This document shows positions 53,657-62,813 of a stretch of DNA of 64,000 bases, piece after piece. The DNA is from CAWGMT01 sp963823675. GTDB taxonomy: Bacteria > Planctomycetota > Planctomycetia > Isosphaerales > Isosphaeraceae. Within the stretch, counting starts at the first letter, position 1, and each line of letters opens with the position of its first letter. A program made the translations under genes and the position numbers. The DNA is taken from contig CAWGMT010000025.1 in assembly GCA_963823675.1 (NCBI GenBank), positions 434,001 through 498,000 of the forward strand. Reading direction: 5' to 3'. The notes beneath the pieces are model-generated. The model was given only the letters and a program-made list of their open reading frames with translations, was not told the DNA's origin and searched no databases.

Positions 53657-56600
53657 ATGTCTTCACCGCATCGCGACAGCTTGGATAGCCGGCATCGAGG
53701 TTTCAGTCCCACCTCGGCAGCCCGTCGTCGCCGAGCGCGAAAGGCCCGCCTCGAACCGCTGGAGCATCGCGTGCTTCTGGCGTCGCTCCAGTTCGCCGCC
53801 GGCCTCGGCGAACAATCGACGCTTGACACGGTTGCCGAGAGCGCGAATTACCTGACCGACGTGAATAGCGCTGCGACGCAGAAGTTCACCCACAGCGACG
53901 GCATTGCGGTCTCCAACGTCACTCTTACGACCGCGGCCTCTACGACGAACAACCCCGGCGTCAACCTCGACATCCTGGCCCAAGAGAACGTAGACAAGAA
54001 CGGCATCGCGAGTGTCGCGGTCAACGCCGGGGCGTCCGACACGAGCGGCAACATCGGCGCCGCCGTCCCGGTTACAATCGTTGCTACAAATCCAGACGAG
54101 CAGGATGGCGATCCGGTCAATGTGGAATTTGCCTTCTCCTTCAACGTCAAATCGTTCGCGGCGAACAACGCAACGGCTACCCTCACGTACTCGGCGAGCT
54201 ACACGTATAACGGCGTCACCACTCCGCTGGCATCCAAGACGGATCAACTGGGCGGCAGCGGCGTCACGCCGCTCGGGCCGGGTCCGGTCGATGTCGAGAC
54301 CGGAACCCTCCACGCCGACATCGGCGACACGTTCACGCTCACGTTCTCGGAGAACCTCGCCGGCCACACCATCGCTCCGTATGTTGGGGCCGGGTTGAAT
54401 AACGTTAGCTGGCTCGTCGATGCGAATCTGGACGTCAGCCTTCATCCCACGATGATCACGCCAGTGCCTCCGACCTGGGACAGCACGGACGGCGGGATCG
54501 ACTACGGTTACACCATCAGCGGCGCCGCGTTACCTCAGGCCACGACCGTCGACCTCGACTGGGCCGGCGGATCGACCGTGGACACGGTCATAGGCAATCC
54601 GATCGTGAGCACGACGACCGAGACGGCCGAGGGAACCTACGACCTCGACGCGACGCCCGCGCAGCTCGCTACTCCGCCACCGGGTGCAACAGACCTGCTG
54701 GTCGTCGCTGACCCGCAGAATGTCATTACTCCCGCCGATCCGACGAAAGAGGCTTTGCTTCCGCTACCCGGTATTGAAGTCACATCGTTCGGCTGGCATC
54801 CCGACACCGAGTCAACCTGGGCCTCCGACCCCGTCCACGCCGGTGGGGTCGACTTCGACTACACCATCAGCGGATCTGACCTTCCGAAAGCAGTGCCTGT
54901 TTACCTGTACTGGGCCGACGGCGCAACCGTGGGTGACACGCTTGGATCGCCAGTCACCGAGAATGATGATGGCACGCCCATCATGACCGACACGGCGCAG
55001 GGGAGCTATCAGATCCACGTCTCAGCCGCACGCCTTGGGACGCCGCCGAATGGCTCTACGAACCTGCTGGTTGTGGTCGACCCGCCCGACGATCAGAACT
55101 CGTTCGTACCGATCGCCGACCCGTACGGAAACGCCAACGTCGCCTGCCTCGGAGCCTCGGCACCCGACATTCTTGCTAACTCTATCCATCTGACGATCAA
55201 TGGACCGACAATCCAAGCGGAGTTCATGCCGGCAGAAGGCAGTGATCCGCCGGCACAGGATCAACCGGCCATGGGAGCCCTTACTTTGTCGCAGGCCGAA
55301 GCAATAGTCGGGGCCGATCACTTTAACTGGATTCAGTACCTGCAAATGCCGTCGTACGAGCATGAATACAGGTATTACGGGGCGCCGCAGCAGGAACTGA
55401 TCGATCAGCCCGTCGTGGACCCCGACGACCAAGTTACCAACACCGTTGACGTCTGGTTGGAGTCCGATCTGGCAGCGAGCGCCACCAACCTCTCGCCTTT
55501 AGCTGTAGACGCCTGGCCGTTCTACTTGGATGAGCCTTCGCAGGTGCTGCAGTTTGAATATCCTCAAGGAGCTCAAGACCCGAGTGCGCTGGAGTTCGAG
55601 GACGCACCTGAACAGCCAGACAATTATCTTGCAAAGAGCGATAGCTGGTCCTACACGACGCAACTCGTCGCGGTTAGTGCCGGTCCTGTCTATTCAGAGG
55701 TCCCGCTCGCCCTGACGCCGTTCTTCACTTGGAAGGACAACGCGGTCTACGACCATCTATCGTCGAGCGGGGCCGTTGTCAGCGGAGGAGTCGTCGAGGG
55801 ATCGCCGGGATCGACAACCGCTCCTCCGATCGTCTCCGGCGGTGTATTCGACGCCCAGGCAATCGATGAACAGCCGACAAGCATGTCGGACGTGTCGGCT
55901 ACCGGTACCTTTGGTCGTACGAGCACGCTAACGTCCACTCTGACATCCGGTGGCTCGCCCGTGGCCAATAAGACCGTCTCGTTCAGCCTGAACGAGGGCG
56001 GCACCATGACGACAGTCGGCACGGCGACGACCAACGCCAGCGGCGTCGCGACGCTCAGCGGTGTCAATCTGGTCGGGTTCAGTGTTGGGAGCTTCGCCGG
56101 CATCGTCGGGGCCAGCTTCGCGGGGGATTCGGCTGACTCGGCCAGTCGAGCCACCGGCAACTTGAACGTCGAGCCGCAATCGACCAGCGCCCTGACTCTT
56201 GCCCCCATCCCCAACCAGACGGTTTTGCTCCTGCCGGGCATACCCGAGGTCGGGCCCCAGTCTACCACGCTGACCGTCACGGCCTCCGCGACCGACACCG
56301 TCCCCGGTGCGATCGTCAGCTATAGCATCGCGCCGGGCGGGCCCGTGGGCCCGACCATCGGCCCGGCGAGCGGGGTCTTCTCATGGACCGTCTGGTCCTC
56401 GCAGGGCGTGCCCGGCATTTATCCGGTGACGATCGACGCCATCGACGACAGCGTCCCGACGCAGAGCGCCACGACGTCGTTCACGATCGATATCCAGCAG
56501 CAGACGATCGTGACCGCCGTTTCCGGTAGCGGCACCGCGGGGGGCACCGGCGCCTTGACAGCCACCCTCCAGTCCACGACGTCAATCGGCTCGACCGTGC

Positions 56601-59600
56601 CCCTCGCCGGCGAGACCATCGCGTTCAGCGTGAACCATGACGGTACGGTCACCCCCCTGGGTACGGCGACGACGAATCCTAGCGGCATTGCGAGCCTCGG
56701 CGGCGTGAACCTGACCAGCTTCAGCGCCGGTACGTTCCCAGGCGCCATTCAAGCGACGTTCGCCGGCAACACCACCGAGGCGCCCAGTGGTGCCAGCGGC
56801 AGTCTGAGCATCAGCCAGACTTCCGGCAGCCCCCTGGTACTGGCCCCGGTCTCCGACCAGACGGTCGTCCAGGGGGCAAAGGTCTCGGTCACGGCATCCG
56901 CAACCGACTTGAACCCCGGCGCCGTCCTGCTCTACAGCCTCGCGGCGGGCGCGCCGGCGGGCGCGTCGATCGCCCCCACGACCGGGATCTTTTCGTGGTC
57001 CGTTCCGGCGTCGCAGGCTCCCGGCGACTACCCGGTCACGATTGACGTCATCGACAATAGCAGCCCGCCACAGACCGACGAGACTTCGTTCAAAATCGTG
57101 GTCCAGCAAGCGACGACCCTGACTTCCGTCTCCGGCAGCGGTACGCTGGGTGGCGCAATCACCCTGACGGCGACCCTTGTCACGTCAGCGGGCTCTCCCG
57201 TGACCGGAGAGACGGTCGCATTCACCTTGAGCGACGGCGGTGCCGCCACGCCTATCGGAGTGGCGACGACTGATGCGGAGGGCGTCGCTTCCTTGACCGT
57301 CGCGATGCCGACTGGTCTCACCGCGGGCGCGTACGAGGGTGCGGTGGGCGCGACCTTCGCGGGCGACTCCACCGACGCGAGCACCAGCTCGAGCGGCAAC
57401 CTCGCGATCAACCAGCCGTCAGGTACCACGTACACGGTCAGCTCGCTCGGCGACACGGGCACGGGATCTGGTGACTCGGGTGATTTGCGCTACGCCATTG
57501 CCCAGGCCAATGCCAACCCCGGCAGCACTATCGACTTTGCCGTGATCGGCGTGATCCAGTTGACCAAGGTGCTTCCGGCTATCAGCGCGGATGTCACCAT
57601 CAACGGGCCGAGCGGGGGATCGTTGACGATCGACGGGTTGCCCCCGGGTTCGAGCAACCGCTATCCATTCAGCGTGTTCACGGTCGATGCCAGCGCAACG
57701 GCGAGCATCTCCGGGCTATCGATCGCAGGGAACTATGCTCCCCGTGTGGGGACCCTTGACAACTCGGGCAACCTGACTCTGACCGAATGCACGATCTCCG
57801 ACAACACGGGCGAAAGCGGCCCCGGAGGCGTATTCAACGCAGGCACGATGACTCTGATCGACAGCACCGTGTCGGGAAACTCAACGCCCGACGGGGCTGG
57901 CGGAATCGCTAACAAAGGCACTATGACTCTGATTGACAGCATCGTCTCGGGGAACTCGGCGGCGGGCTACGGGGGCGGCATCGACAACACGGGCGCGCTG
58001 ACTCTGACCGACAGCACCATCCTGGGCAATACGGCCAAGGGGGGAAATGGCGGCGGTATCTACAACTCGGGAGGCACCCTCTTGGTGGCGGGCAGCGCGA
58101 TCTCCGGAAACTCGTCCAGAAGCGGCGGCGGCCTTTTTAACGCGGGTAAATCTTCCCTCGTAACTCTGAGCAGCAGTTCGCTTTCGGGGAACACGGCTAT
58201 CTACGGAGGTGCGATCTCGAATTGGGATACCCTCACCCTGACCGGCTGCACACTCTCGAAGAACGCGGCCACATTCGGCGGGGGTGCTATCCTCAACGAG
58301 AGCGGGGGAGGGAATGGCGGGGCGGAAATCGCCGAGATGACCCTGACAGACTCAACCGTCTCCGACAACTCGGCGGCGGACGTGCAAAGCGGGCCAACGT
58401 CTCTTGGTGGTAGTGGCGGCGGGGCTATTCTCAACTTCGCCGGCGTGATGACTCTGACGGACAGTACGCTCTCGGGAAACTCGGCGCCAGGGTCGAATGG
58501 CGGCGGAATCCAAAACTACGGCGCCGCCGACATGACGCTGATCGGCAGCACGATCTCGGGAAACTCCACAGGCGGCAGTGGCGGCGGGATTGGATCAACT
58601 GGTTTTTACTACAATGGGATCACCAAGTACGCGTATCTTACGGTTATTGGGAGCACGATTTACGGGAACACAGCCTCGAACGGCGGCGGTGTCGACGATT
58701 ACTTGGGCCATCTGGTGGTGGCCAACTGCACGATCACCGCAAACTATGCATCTGCCCTGACATCAACGCCGGGTCAAGCTGGCGGTGGTCTCAAGGTCGA
58801 ATCGCCGCCGAGTGCTATGCTGGAAAACACGCTCATCGCCGGAAATCTCTGCGGCGGCAGCACTAGTCCTTCGCCGGGCGACGTGAGCGGCCCAGTCGAT
58901 CCGAGGAGCAGCTACAACTTGATCGGCGACGGCGACCCACTGACCGGGATCGCAAACGGCCACCAGGGCAATCTGATCGGCTCGGCCAAGATGGGCAACG
59001 TCATCGACGCCGAACTCGGGCCGCTGGCTAATAACGGCGGACCGACCGCGACCGTGGCACTGCTACCCGGCAGCCCCGCCATCGGCGCCGGGGAGGGTGG
59101 CGCGAGCATCGGCTCATCCGGATCGCAGTCCACCGCGCCCACGCCGCCGGCTGTAACAGCGGTGCGTCCGGCAGCGGGGCCGACCACCGGCGGCACGCTG
59201 GTGACGATCACCGGCACCGGCTTTACCGGCGCTACCGTGGTCGACTTCGGCACCGTGGAGGCGACGGGCGTCACGGTGGTCAACAGCACCACGATCACGT
59301 CCGACGATCCGGCGGGCACCGGCGTTGTGGATGTCACCGTGACTACCCCCGCCGGCACATCGGCCATCTCGGCCGCCGACCAGTTCGCTTACGTCGTCGC
59401 GCCAGCGGTCACAGGTCTGAGCCCTCCCAGCGGTCCGGGCGCCGGCGGCACATTGGTGACGATCACCGGCACCGGCTTCACCGGCGCTACCGTGGTCGAC
59501 TTCGGAACCGCGAAGGCGACGGGCGTAACGATGGTCAACGGCACCACGATCACGGCCGACGACCCGGCGGGCACCGGCGTTGTGGATGTCACCGTGACCA

Positions 59601-61288
59601 CCCCGGGCGGAACGTCCGCCACCTCGGCCGCCGACCGATTTGCTTACGTTGTCGCTCCAGCGGTCACGGGTCTGAGCCCTACCAGCGGTCCGGGCGCCGG
59701 CGGCACGTTGGTGACGATCACCGGCACCGGCTTCACCGGCGCTACCGTGGTCGACTTCGGAACCGCGAAGGCGGCGGGCGTAACGGTGGTCAACGGCACC
59801 ACGATCACGGCCGACGACCCGGCGGGCACCGGCGTTGTGGATGTCACCGTGACCACCCCGGGCGGAACGTCCGCCACCTCGGCCGCCGACAGATTTGCTT
59901 ACTTTGTCGCTCCAGCGGTCACGGGACTGAGCCCTACCAGCGGTCCGGGCGCCGGCGGCACCTTGGTGACGATCACCGGTGCCAACCTGGCCAGCGCCAC
60001 GGTCGTCGATTTCGGCCCCACGCCGGTCACAAACTTCTTGACCGATACGGCCGCCGAGATCACGTTGTTGAGTCCCGCGGGATCGGGCACGGTCAACGTG
60101 ACCGTGCAGACGGCGGGCGGTGAATCCGCCATTTCGTTGGCCGACCGATATAACTATTTACCTTCGCAAACCGTGCCCACGAATCTCTCGGCCGTCTCGG
60201 GCAGTGGGATCGCTGGAGGTGCTGCCACGCTGACGTCTACCCTGACCGCGAACGCCGTGCCGCTCCCCGGTAAGACTGTCATTTTCACCCTGAACGAGGA
60301 CGGCACGGTCAGAAGTGTGGGCAACGCGACGACCGACGCGAACGGCGTCGCAACCTTGACCGGCGTAAGTCTCGCCGGCCTCAATTTTGGCACTTACTCC
60401 GGCGCCGTGGGCGCCAGCTTCGCCGGTGACGCGACCTACGCGGGCAGCAGCGCCGACGGCACCCTCACAATCGCGGCCAGCAGCTACCTGGAAGTAACCC
60501 GCAACCCCACGAACCAGGTCGCGAGCGCCGGAAGTCGCGTCTCGTTCGTGGCGGGTGCCGCCGGCTCGCCGAGCCCCACCGTCCAATGGCAGGTGAGCAC
60601 CGATGGCGGTCATACGTTCGGCAATATCCCGGGTGCCACATCCGCCACTCTGACGTTTAACCCGACCGCGGGACAGAGCGGCGACGAATTTCGCGCCGTC
60701 TTCACCAACTCGTCCGGCACCGGCACCACTGCGCCGGCGACCTTGACCGTCAACCACCCGAAACCCCTACTCATCATCGGCGAGCAAGCGCTCTTCCGCC
60801 GCAGGACCAACAGCAAGGGCAAGCCGGTCGGCGGTCCGGTCCTGAGCGGATTCACGTTTCTCTTCAGCGCGCCGCTCAATCCCTCGAGCGCGACGAGAGT
60901 GACCAACTATCAGGTCGATACCGTCACCACCAAGCGGGTCAAAAAGAACACCCAGCGCGTCCTTCATCCGATCACGAGTTTCTCGGTCGCCTACAGCGCG
61001 GCGAGCGACTCGGTCACCCTGACATTCGTCGGCAAGCAGACCTTCCCGACGGGTGGCCAAGTCACCGTTGCCAGTGGACCGCGCACTGGCATTACCGCTG
61101 TATCCGGCGCCGTGCGTGGCGGGAAATACTGTCTTTACGATCTCACAGGGAGGTCACAACATCAACGCTCAGTGAATTCGGGGAGAGCGATAATTGCCGA
61201 GCACGAAGCTGGCTGGCTTGTAAGCACGTCGATATTCCGTCGCCGAAGCCCCTCTGTGATGGCAATGGGAACATGCACATCCATGTAG
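53657..61288 (+). CDS. giant secreted surface protein (2543 aa): Ig-like, beta-helix and IPT/TIG domains
   Basis: Start ATG with CAGGAG just upstream. Residues ~30-41 carry the planctomycete export-associated motif RLEPLEHRVLL. Order: N-terminal region to ~740; bacterial Ig-like repeats (VSATGTFGRTSTLTSTLTSG; repeated near 56.5, 57.1 and 60.2 kb) alternating with cadherin/putative-Ig domains (APVSDQTVVQGAKVSVTASA); a right-handed beta-helix introduced by GDLRYAIAQANANPGSTIDF with many GNS-x(4-8)-GGGI turns (57.4-58.9 kb) ending LGPLANNGGPTATVALLPGS and PAIGAGE; four IPT/TIG domains (59.15-60.16 kb); one Ig domain; a basic C-terminal region. The last ~45 codons read poorly, so the true C-terminus may be shifted. 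Likely adhesin or cell-surface polymer-binding protein. Confidence 0.9.
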   Translation: MSSPHRDSLDSRHRGFSPTSAARRRRARKARLEPLEHRVLLASLQFAAGLGEQSTLDTVAESANYLTDVNSAATQKFTHSDGIAVSNVTLTTAASTTNNPGVNLDILAQENVDKNGIASVAVNAGASDTSGNIGAAVPVTIVATNPDEQDGDPVNVEFAFSFNVKSFAANNATATLTYSASYTYNGVTTPLASKTDQLGGSGVTPLGPGPVDVETGTLHADIGDTFTLTFSENLAGHTIAPYVGAGLNNVSWLVDANLDVSLHPTMITPVPPTWDSTDGGIDYGYTISGAALPQATTVDLDWAGGSTVDTVIGNPIVSTTTETAEGTYDLDATPAQLATPPPGATDLLVVADPQNVITPADPTKEALLPLPGIEVTSFGWHPDTESTWASDPVHAGGVDFDYTISGSDLPKAVPVYLYWADGATVGDTLGSPVTENDDGTPIMTDTAQGSYQIHVSAARLGTPPNGSTNLLVVVDPPDDQNSFVPIADPYGNANVACLGASAPDILANSIHLTINGPTIQAEFMPAEGSDPPAQDQPAMGALTLSQAEAIVGADHFNWIQYLQMPSYEHEYRYYGAPQQELIDQPVVDPDDQVTNTVDVWLESDLAASATNLSPLAVDAWPFYLDEPSQVLQFEYPQGAQDPSALEFEDAPEQPDNYLAKSDSWSYTTQLVAVSAGPVYSEVPLALTPFFTWKDNAVYDHLSSSGAVVSGGVVEGSPGSTTAPPIVSGGVFDAQAIDEQPTSMSDVSATGTFGRTSTLTSTLTSGGSPVANKTVSFSLNEGGTMTTVGTATTNASGVATLSGVNLVGFSVGSFAGIVGASFAGDSADSASRATGNLNVEPQSTSALTLAPIPNQTVLLLPGIPEVGPQSTTLTVTASATDTVPGAIVSYSIAPGGPVGPTIGPASGVFSWTVWSSQGVPGIYPVTIDAIDDSVPTQSATTSFTIDIQQQTIVTAVSGSGTAGGTGALTATLQSTTSIGSTVPLAGETIAFSVNHDGTVTPLGTATTNPSGIASLGGVNLTSFSAGTFPGAIQATFAGNTTEAPSGASGSLSISQTSGSPLVLAPVSDQTVVQGAKVSVTASATDLNPGAVLLYSLAAGAPAGASIAPTTGIFSWSVPASQAPGDYPVTIDVIDNSSPPQTDETSFKIVVQQATTLTSVSGSGTLGGAITLTATLVTSAGSPVTGETVAFTLSDGGAATPIGVATTDAEGVASLTVAMPTGLTAGAYEGAVGATFAGDSTDASTSSSGNLAINQPSGTTYTVSSLGDTGTGSGDSGDLRYAIAQANANPGSTIDFAVIGVIQLTKVLPAISADVTINGPSGGSLTIDGLPPGSSNRYPFSVFTVDASATASISGLSIAGNYAPRVGTLDNSGNLTLTECTISDNTGESGPGGVFNAGTMTLIDSTVSGNSTPDGAGGIANKGTMTLIDSIVSGNSAAGYGGGIDNTGALTLTDSTILGNTAKGGNGGGIYNSGGTLLVAGSAISGNSSRSGGGLFNAGKSSLVTLSSSSLSGNTAIYGGAISNWDTLTLTGCTLSKNAATFGGGAILNESGGGNGGAEIAEMTLTDSTVSDNSAADVQSGPTSLGGSGGGAILNFAGVMTLTDSTLSGNSAPGSNGGGIQNYGAADMTLIGSTISGNSTGGSGGGIGSTGFYYNGITKYAYLTVIGSTIYGNTASNGGGVDDYLGHLVVANCTITANYASALTSTPGQAGGGLKVESPPSAMLENTLIAGNLCGGSTSPSPGDVSGPVDPRSSYNLIGDGDPLTGIANGHQGNLIGSAKMGNVIDAELGPLANNGGPTATVALLPGSPAIGAGEGGASIGSSGSQSTAPTPPAVTAVRPAAGPTTGGTLVTITGTGFTGATVVDFGTVEATGVTVVNSTTITSDDPAGTGVVDVTVTTPAGTSAISAADQFAYVVAPAVTGLSPPSGPGAGGTLVTITGTGFTGATVVDFGTAKATGVTMVNGTTITADDPAGTGVVDVTVTTPGGTSATSAADRFAYVVAPAVTGLSPTSGPGAGGTLVTITGTGFTGATVVDFGTAKAAGVTVVNGTTITADDPAGTGVVDVTVTTPGGTSATSAADRFAYFVAPAVTGLSPTSGPGAGGTLVTITGANLASATVVDFGPTPVTNFLTDTAAEITLLSPAGSGTVNVTVQTAGGESAISLADRYNYLPSQTVPTNLSAVSGSGIAGGAATLTSTLTANAVPLPGKTVIFTLNEDGTVRSVGNATTDANGVATLTGVSLAGLNFGTYSGAVGASFAGDATYAGSSADGTLTIAASSYLEVTRNPTNQVASAGSRVSFVAGAAGSPSPTVQWQVSTDGGHTFGNIPGATSATLTFNPTAGQSGDEFRAVFTNSSGTGTTAPATLTVNHPKPLLIIGEQALFRRRTNSKGKPVGGPVLSGFTFLFSAPLNPSSATRVTNYQVDTVTTKRVKKNTQRVLHPITSFSVAYSAASDSVTLTFVGKQTFPTGGQVTVASGPRTGITAVSGAVRGGKYCLYDLTGRSQHQRSVNSGRAIIAEHEAGWLVSTSIFRRRSPSVMAMGTCTSM
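59149..60168 (+). repeat. four 255-bp tandem units encoding IPT/TIG domains
   Basis: Units begin near 59149, 59404, 59659 and 59914, each 85 codons with no length change. Units 2 and 3 are almost identical (GPGAGGTLVTITGTGFTGAT; DPAGTGVVDVTVTTPGGTSA), unit 1 slightly diverged, and unit 4 keeps the first third and diverges after ITGANLASATVVDFG. Confidence 0.9.
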
Positions 61289-61304
61289 ATCGCCAGAGGC
61301 ATAG

Positions 61305-61619
61305 TCAAGGGTTCCCCGCGGCTCGCCGCTTCAGGAGCGAAGTGCGTGACAGGGGTTGCTTCTGGCGCTCAGCTTCCGCAGCCTCGGCCGATGCTCGCAT
61401 TTCCGCCACGAGACGATCGTAGGGATCGTAGAAATAGGTGAGGGCCGCGTGGACCTGCTGCGGCTCAAGGTCCGGGTGCTGGCGCAGGATCTCTTCCGCC
61501 GACCAGCCGTAGTGATCGTGCTCGCCGGCCAGATGGATCACCTTGTACCGCGTGCCCTCGATTCGCGCCGTGCCGTCTTCGTCGATCGTCAGGTGCGGAT
61601 ACGGAATCGCCGGGCTCAT
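61305..61619 (-). CDS. DUF433 domain protein
   Basis: A 104-residue protein starting ATG 61619 with GGAGG nine bases upstream. Core: HLTIDEDGTARIEGTRYKVI, HDHYGWSAEEILRQHPDLEP and QVHAALTYFYDPYDRLVAEM, the winged-helix-like DUF433 pattern seen in VapB45-type antitoxins. The C-terminal third is charged and Ala-rich. It is preceded by a 51-codon ribbon-helix-helix gene on the same strand, 25 bp upstream, and converges with the giant protein gene (16 bp gap). No PIN-domain toxin is adjacent. Confidence 0.82.
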   Translation of the reverse strand: MSPAIPYPHLTIDEDGTARIEGTRYKVIHLAGEHDHYGWSAEEILRQHPDLEPQQVHAALTYFYDPYDRLVAEMRASAEAAEAERQKQPLSRTSLLKRRAAGNP

Positions 61620-61644
61620 GAGAGTCTGCCTCCGCCGCGAGCAT

Positions 61645-61800
61645 TCAACGTTCTTCCGGCAACGCTGACCAAAGGAAATCGACGATAAACTGTGCGCGGT
61701 CCTGACCGCGCTGCCTGGCCAAGGTGTCGATTGTGCGGGCCAGCTCGGACGGGAGCGGGACAAGAACTGAGAGCGCAGGGTCGGTTGTCGGGCTGCTCAT
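61645..61800 (-). CDS. 51-aa ribbon-helix-helix (CopG/Arc-type) protein
   Basis: Short gene starting ATG 61800, with GAAGGAG about nine bases upstream. Translation begins MSSPTTDPALSVLVPLPSEL and continues ARTIDTLARQRGQDRAQFIV, DFLWSALPEER, then stop. Pattern: one beta strand (LSVLVPLP), a helix (ELARTIDTLARQRG) and a second helix (DRAQFIVDFLWSAL), as in RHH DNA-binding antitoxins. Two genes in a row, RHH then DUF433, look like one operon. Function as autoregulator is inferred. Confidence 0.75.
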   Translation of the reverse strand: MSSPTTDPALSVLVPLPSELARTIDTLARQRGQDRAQFIVDFLWSALPEER

Positions 61801-61881
61801 GGGGCGATGCTCCTTCACTCTGGTATTGTCGCCAGTCCCCCGTCGGCGTCCAGATGAGCTGAGGCGGAAAAGGCCGGGTAC

Positions 61882-61968
61882 ATGCGATTCGGACTCGGTC
61901 TGCTCTACATCAAGCAGCTCCTCGTCGAAGAGCCCATCCTCGACGTCAGCCGGTATTACTCCGCATGA
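61882..61968 (+). pseudogene. short unassigned coding remnant
   Basis: MRFGLGLLYIKQLLVEEPIL then DVSRYYSA and a stop. The last part weakly resembles the end of a Fic-domain core (a P-I-L-x-L-S-x-Y pattern), but the HxFx(D/E)GNGR motif is missing. The stop overlaps the next ATG (ATGA). Could be chance; reported because of the overlap and the zone's other remnants. Confidence 0.2.
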
Positions 61969-62267
61969 TTGTCGTTACGCTAGACGTCAACACGAGAGGC
62001 AGGCCCATTATCGAGTTGTTCGTGGCGGCGAGCGCGCCTCGGCTGGCGGCGCTGGCGGTATTCGGCGAAACACCCCCTTCACCGATCCCAGTCAGGGCAC
62101 TGCTCGATACCGATACCAGCCGGCTCATAATCATTGCGAACTCCCTTTGCGGCCTTTGCGTCTTCGCGGTGGGAAACCGAACGAAGAAGTGCAGGATCCC
62201 CGCGAAATTCCGCCGTTCACGCCCCGAAGAGGTTGATTATTATCTCCCCGCGGAAGCCGGCGATTAA
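61965..62267 (+). pseudogene. truncated retropepsin-like aspartyl protease
   Basis: Starts MIVVTLDVNTRGRPIIELFV and continues AASAPRLAALAVFGETPPSP then IPVRALLDTDTSR. I recognise this as the N-terminus of planctomycete aspartyl-protease-family proteins, which continue RALLDTGAS with the catalytic DTG. Here the sequence departs right after LLDT and runs into nonamer DNA (62145-62171), so the protease body is missing. Whether a repeat-associated deletion caused this is inference. Confidence 0.5.
62145..62171 (+). repeat. three degenerate 9-bp repeats (CTTTGCGGC type)
   Basis: CTTTGCGGC, CTTTGCGTC, TTCGCGGTG in register, at the break point of the protease remnant. Similar in sequence to 25247-25273. 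Confidence 0.65.
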
Positions 62268-62308
62268 CCGCCAGCATTCCACAAGCCGGGGCCATTCGGC
62301 GCGGTGAG

Positions 62309-62668
62309 ATGAAGCCAAGCCGAGGCACGGAATTCGAACCGGACGATGTCAGGGCGATTCGACGGAGCCTGGGCAAGTTTCAAACTGAATTCGCCTTGAT
62401 GATCGGCGTCAGAGTATCCACCCTACAAAACTGGGAACAGGGGCGGAGGGTGCCCGAAGGCCCAGCCCGTGCATTGTTGCGGGTCGCTGCCGAGAATCCA
62501 CGCGCTGGGGGCCATGAGCCGCAGGCGGCGCGGCAGTTGATCTCCGCGGTGATTGCGTCGGACGGACCTCACGACCGTACCGCCGCACTCCTGCAAATCG
62601 CAGTCCCTGCAAGGCTTGAGAATGCTAATCAAAACGTTGGTCGGGGCCGGCCGTTAATGATAAACTGA
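62309..62668 (+). CDS. HigA/NadS-like helix-turn-helix protein
   Basis: A 119-residue protein with a Cro/C1-type HTH: EPDDVRAIRRSLGKFQTEFA, LMIGVRVSTLQNWEQGRRVP and EGPARALLRVAAENP. Same design as the gene at 14884. Such proteins are antitoxins of HigBA/NadTS modules, but no HigB-like gene precedes it; upstream is only the protease remnant. The ~45-residue tail after the HTH (LISAVIASDGPHDRTAALLQ) is atypical and may be read-through. It lies 145 bp before the Uma2 gene on the same strand. Confidence 0.7.
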   Translation: MKPSRGTEFEPDDVRAIRRSLGKFQTEFALMIGVRVSTLQNWEQGRRVPEGPARALLRVAAENPRAGGHEPQAARQLISAVIASDGPHDRTAALLQIAVPARLENANQNVGRGRPLMIN

Positions 62669-62813
62669 AATGGGCTTGCCAAGCCCTTTGCGGAGGAGTT
62701 GTACTGTCTGGCCTGCCGGTTCCACAGCCGGAACGCCGCTTCGGAATCAAGAGCGCCGAATTCCGCGGGAACCACCGGCGCAGGCAGCGGTCAAGTTTGA
62801 CGGAGCCGCCTTC

